Source: Acidimicrobiia bacterium
GTDB lineage: Bacteria; Actinomycetota; Acidimicrobiia; Spongiisociales; ZC4RG35
Direction of reading: 5' to 3'
DNA length: 14,547 nt
Assembly: GCA_029865445.1 (NCBI GenBank)
Contig: JAOUGY010000062.1
Span: forward strand, 1 to 14,547
The position numbers and the translations under genes were made by a program. Each line of letters starts with the position of its first letter. Position 1 is the first letter of the stretch. Under the pieces are notes generated by a model. It saw nothing but the letters and a program-made list of their open reading frames with translations. It was not told where the DNA came from and did no database searches. Positions 13,062-14,547 of the stretch are shown piece by piece.

Positions 13062-13073
13062 TACCGTGCCCCC
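13062..13073 (+). promoter_or_regulatory. -10 element of a leaderless promoter for catechol 2,3-dioxygenase
   Basis: TACCGT (13062-13067) is followed by six bases (GCCCCC) and the ATG at 13074. This fixes the start and argues against the longer in-frame reading from 12897. Confidence 0.62.
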
Positions 13074-13982
13074 ATGGGCATCCTCCGTCTCAGCCACGTG
13101 GACATCAAGGTCCCAGACATGGACCTGGCCGCCGCCTACTACAGCGAAGTCATGGGGCTCGGGATCACTCAGCGCACCGACGACCGCATCTTCTTCAAAT
13201 GCTGGGACGAGGAAGACCACCACTCACTCGCAGTCCGCTACGACCCCCGCACCGGCCTCGACCGGTTCACGTTCAAGGTCGAACGAGAGGACGACCTGGA
13301 CGACCTCGAGCACCGGGTAGAGACCTATGGATTCGCCGTGCACCGCATCTCCGAAGGCGAGGAGATCGGCCAGGGCGAATCGATCCGGTTCGAGACACCG
13401 TCCGGACACGAGATGGAACTCGTCTACGAGGTGGAGAAGGTGGGCAACGCCCTCGGGAAGCTCAACCCGCGCATGTTGCCCGAATCCACGATGGGCATCG
13501 CCCCGCCGCGAATGGACCATCTGCTCATCAACGCCGAAGAGGTGGGCGAGGCCACGAAGTTCTACATGGATGTCCTCGGGTTCCGACTCACCGAACAGCT
13601 CCTCGACGCCGAGGGCCACCAGATCGGAACCTGGATGGAGCGGTCCCACTCACCCCACGACCTGGCGGTGGTCTCCGGACCCAACGGGGCGCTCCACCAC
13701 TTCGCCTTCTGGCTCGACGACTGGGACCACGTCCGCAAAGCCGCCGACATTCTCGCCTACAACGCCATCCAGGTCGACGTGGGCCCCACCCGTCACGGCG
13801 TCACGCGCGGCAACACCATCTACTTCTTCGACCCGATGGGCACCCGTAACGAGGTGTTCACAGGCGGCTATCGCCCCGACCCCGACTTCCCGACGATCAC
13901 GTGGACCGAGGACAACATCGGGAAAGCCGTCTTCTACTACGAAGGCGAAATCAACGAGCGGTTCGTCCGAGTCCACACATGA
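13074..13982 (+). CDS. dmpB: Catechol 2,3-dioxygenase
   Basis: The 302-aa extradiol dioxygenase opens catechol next to its hydroxyls to give 2-hydroxymuconic semialdehyde, the substrate of the dehydrogenase at 3351-4799; xylE is the TOL name. It has two vicinal-oxygen-chelate domains. The C-terminal one carries the Fe(II) ligands His149 (MDHLLI), His209 (LHHFAFW) and Glu260 (RNEVF), with active-site His195, His241 (GPTRHG) and Tyr250 (NTIYFFDP). The run DVGPTRHGVTRGNTIYFFDP and the tail AVFYYEGEINERF are typical of the XylE type rather than of biphenyl-diol or homoprotocatechuate dioxygenases. The gene is monocistronic and under its own boxed promoter. The ATG at 13074 is chosen because family homology begins there (MGILRLSHVDIKV) and the -10 lies just upstream. 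Confidence 0.95.
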   Translation: MGILRLSHVDIKVPDMDLAAAYYSEVMGLGITQRTDDRIFFKCWDEEDHHSLAVRYDPRTGLDRFTFKVEREDDLDDLEHRVETYGFAVHRISEGEEIGQGESIRFETPSGHEMELVYEVEKVGNALGKLNPRMLPESTMGIAPPRMDHLLINAEEVGEATKFYMDVLGFRLTEQLLDAEGHQIGTWMERSHSPHDLAVVSGPNGALHHFAFWLDDWDHVRKAADILAYNAIQVDVGPTRHGVTRGNTIYFFDPMGTRNEVFTGGYRPDPDFPTITWTEDNIGKAVFYYEGEINERFVRVHT

Positions 13983-13984
13983 AA

Positions 13985-14006
13985 CGTGGGGCCCGAAGGC
14001 CCCACG
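13985..14006. terminator. Hairpin between convergent genes, likely bidirectional terminator
   Basis: CGTGGGGCC (13985-13993) pairs with GGCCCCACG (13998-14006) around the loop CGAA. It starts two bases after the dioxygenase stop and faces the convergent DUF937-like gene. The T-tract is minimal (TTTCA on the minus side, none on the plus side), so termination efficiency is uncertain. Confidence 0.6.
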
Positions 14007-14031
14007 AATCTCGACTCGACATGTGTGGGGG

Positions 14032-14547
14032 TCAGCGGCCGCCGCTGAGGATCCTCTTGAGCATCCCGAGCAGCCCGCCGCCGCCCGACCGAGCCGCATC
14101 CTGACCGCGGCTCATCTGGTCGAGCACCTCTCCCATGCCCCCACCCCCGCCGCCGGTTGCCTGACCCAGCATCTCGCCGAGCCCGCCGCCTCCGCCCAGA
14201 ACGGAGCCGAGGAGATCGCCCAGATCGGGCATGCCTTTCGCAGCTTCGTTGCGCTCCGTCCCGAGCACATCGCTGAGTCCGCCCGAGTCGAGGCCGCCCT
14301 GACGCTGTTTGCGGCCCAGCCAAGCCAGCACCATCGGAGCGAGGATGGGAAGCAACTGACGAAGCAGTCCAGGGCTCGACCCGGCCCGGTTGGCGAGCGT
14401 CTGCTCCACTGCCGGCTGGGAGTCCCCGAAGATGTGGCCGAGGATCTTCTCGCCGTCACCTTTGTCGACTCCGCCGAGCAGGTCGCCCAGATCGAGCAGG
14501 CTCCCATCGTGGTCTTCCTGCAGGGCCTTGTGAAGCGACCCCGCTCC
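14032..14547 (-). CDS. DUF937-like protein, N-terminus beyond right edge
   Basis: The frame is open from the right edge to a TGA at 14032, giving about 171 residues. The visible N-terminal part (SLHKALQEDHDGSLLDLGDL, then GDGEKILGHIFGDSQPAVEQTLA and LLRQLLPILAPMVLAWLG) matches the pattern I recall for the DUF937/YidB-like family. That family has a helical domain with ALxxDHDGS and ILGHIFG motifs and is of unknown molecular function. The C-terminal part is low-complexity, with glycine runs (GGGGGLGEML, GGGGGGMGEVLDQM) and a final GGGGLLGMLKRILSGGR. A shorter reading from 14409 would discard the conserved region. It is convergent with the dioxygenase and shows no functional link to the catabolic genes. 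Confidence 0.78.
   Translation of the reverse strand, partial: GAGSLHKALQEDHDGSLLDLGDLLGGVDKGDGEKILGHIFGDSQPAVEQTLANRAGSSPGLLRQLLPILAPMVLAWLGRKQRQGGLDSGGLSDVLGTERNEAAKGMPDLGDLLGSVLGGGGGLGEMLGQATGGGGGGMGEVLDQMSRGQDAARSGGGGLLGMLKRILSGGR

Noticed and set aside
12897..13073. Upstream in-frame start for catechol 2,3-dioxygenase at 12897
   Set aside because: The extension would translate the palindrome and the regulatory boxes; family homology begins at 13074, just after the -10 hexamer.
12701..13849. A 382-codon plus-strand frame
   Set aside because: It is a frame shadow across the kinase, the palindrome and the dioxygenase, with Arg/Pro-rich composition.

Overview
The window is GC-rich with strongly G/C-biased third codon positions. 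It has many GTG starts and chains of 4-base stop/start overlaps, and several promoters look leaderless (a TAnnnT hexamer 6-7 bases before the start codon). This suggests an actinobacterium, possibly Acidimicrobiia; the class assignment is inference. No rRNA, tRNA, CRISPR array, transposase or integrase was seen.

The core is a meta-cleavage catabolic region for catechol-type compounds. A minus-strand operon starts at 9384 and runs off the left edge. Its order is 2-oxopent-4-enoate hydratase, acylating acetaldehyde dehydrogenase, 4-hydroxy-2-oxovalerate aldolase, a decarboxylase-like member of the hydratase/decarboxylase family, a third member of that family, 4-oxalocrotonate tautomerase, 2-hydroxymuconic semialdehyde dehydrogenase, Rieske ferredoxin, HAD hydrolase, a GlcG-SnoaL fusion, a MetE-like zinc protein and a partial SDR. 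Catechol 2,3-dioxygenase, which makes the ring-cleavage product, is a separate plus-strand gene at 13074-13982. Together these genes convert catechol to 2-hydroxymuconic semialdehyde, then by the oxalocrotonate branch to pyruvate and acetyl-CoA. No ring hydroxylase and no meta-cleavage hydrolase is present. The last five genes of the operon are not classical meta-pathway genes and may handle a peripheral substrate.

Right of the operon promoter are a divergent SUKH (SMI1/KNR4) gene, a 313-bp stretch with a possible decayed gene, and a minus-strand pair of an unrecognised 224-aa protein with an IclR-family regulator. A PfkB-type sugar kinase follows, bracketed by two copies of a 54-bp near-perfect palindrome. 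After it come the dioxygenase, a hairpin, and a partial DUF937-like gene at the right edge.

The most notable structure is regulatory. Three promoters each carry two tandem copies of a pseudo-palindrome GTTCC-N7-GGGAC, spaced 19-20 bp. They are the hydratase operon, the unknown gene plus iclR, and the dioxygenase. In each the proximal copy ends 7-8 bp before a TAnnnT -10 element, which is followed by exactly 6 bases and the ATG. This predicts an autoregulated IclR regulon covering both catabolic units and the unknown gene. The second structure of note is the palindrome pair around the kinase, one copy of which encodes the kinase's C-terminus and stop codon.
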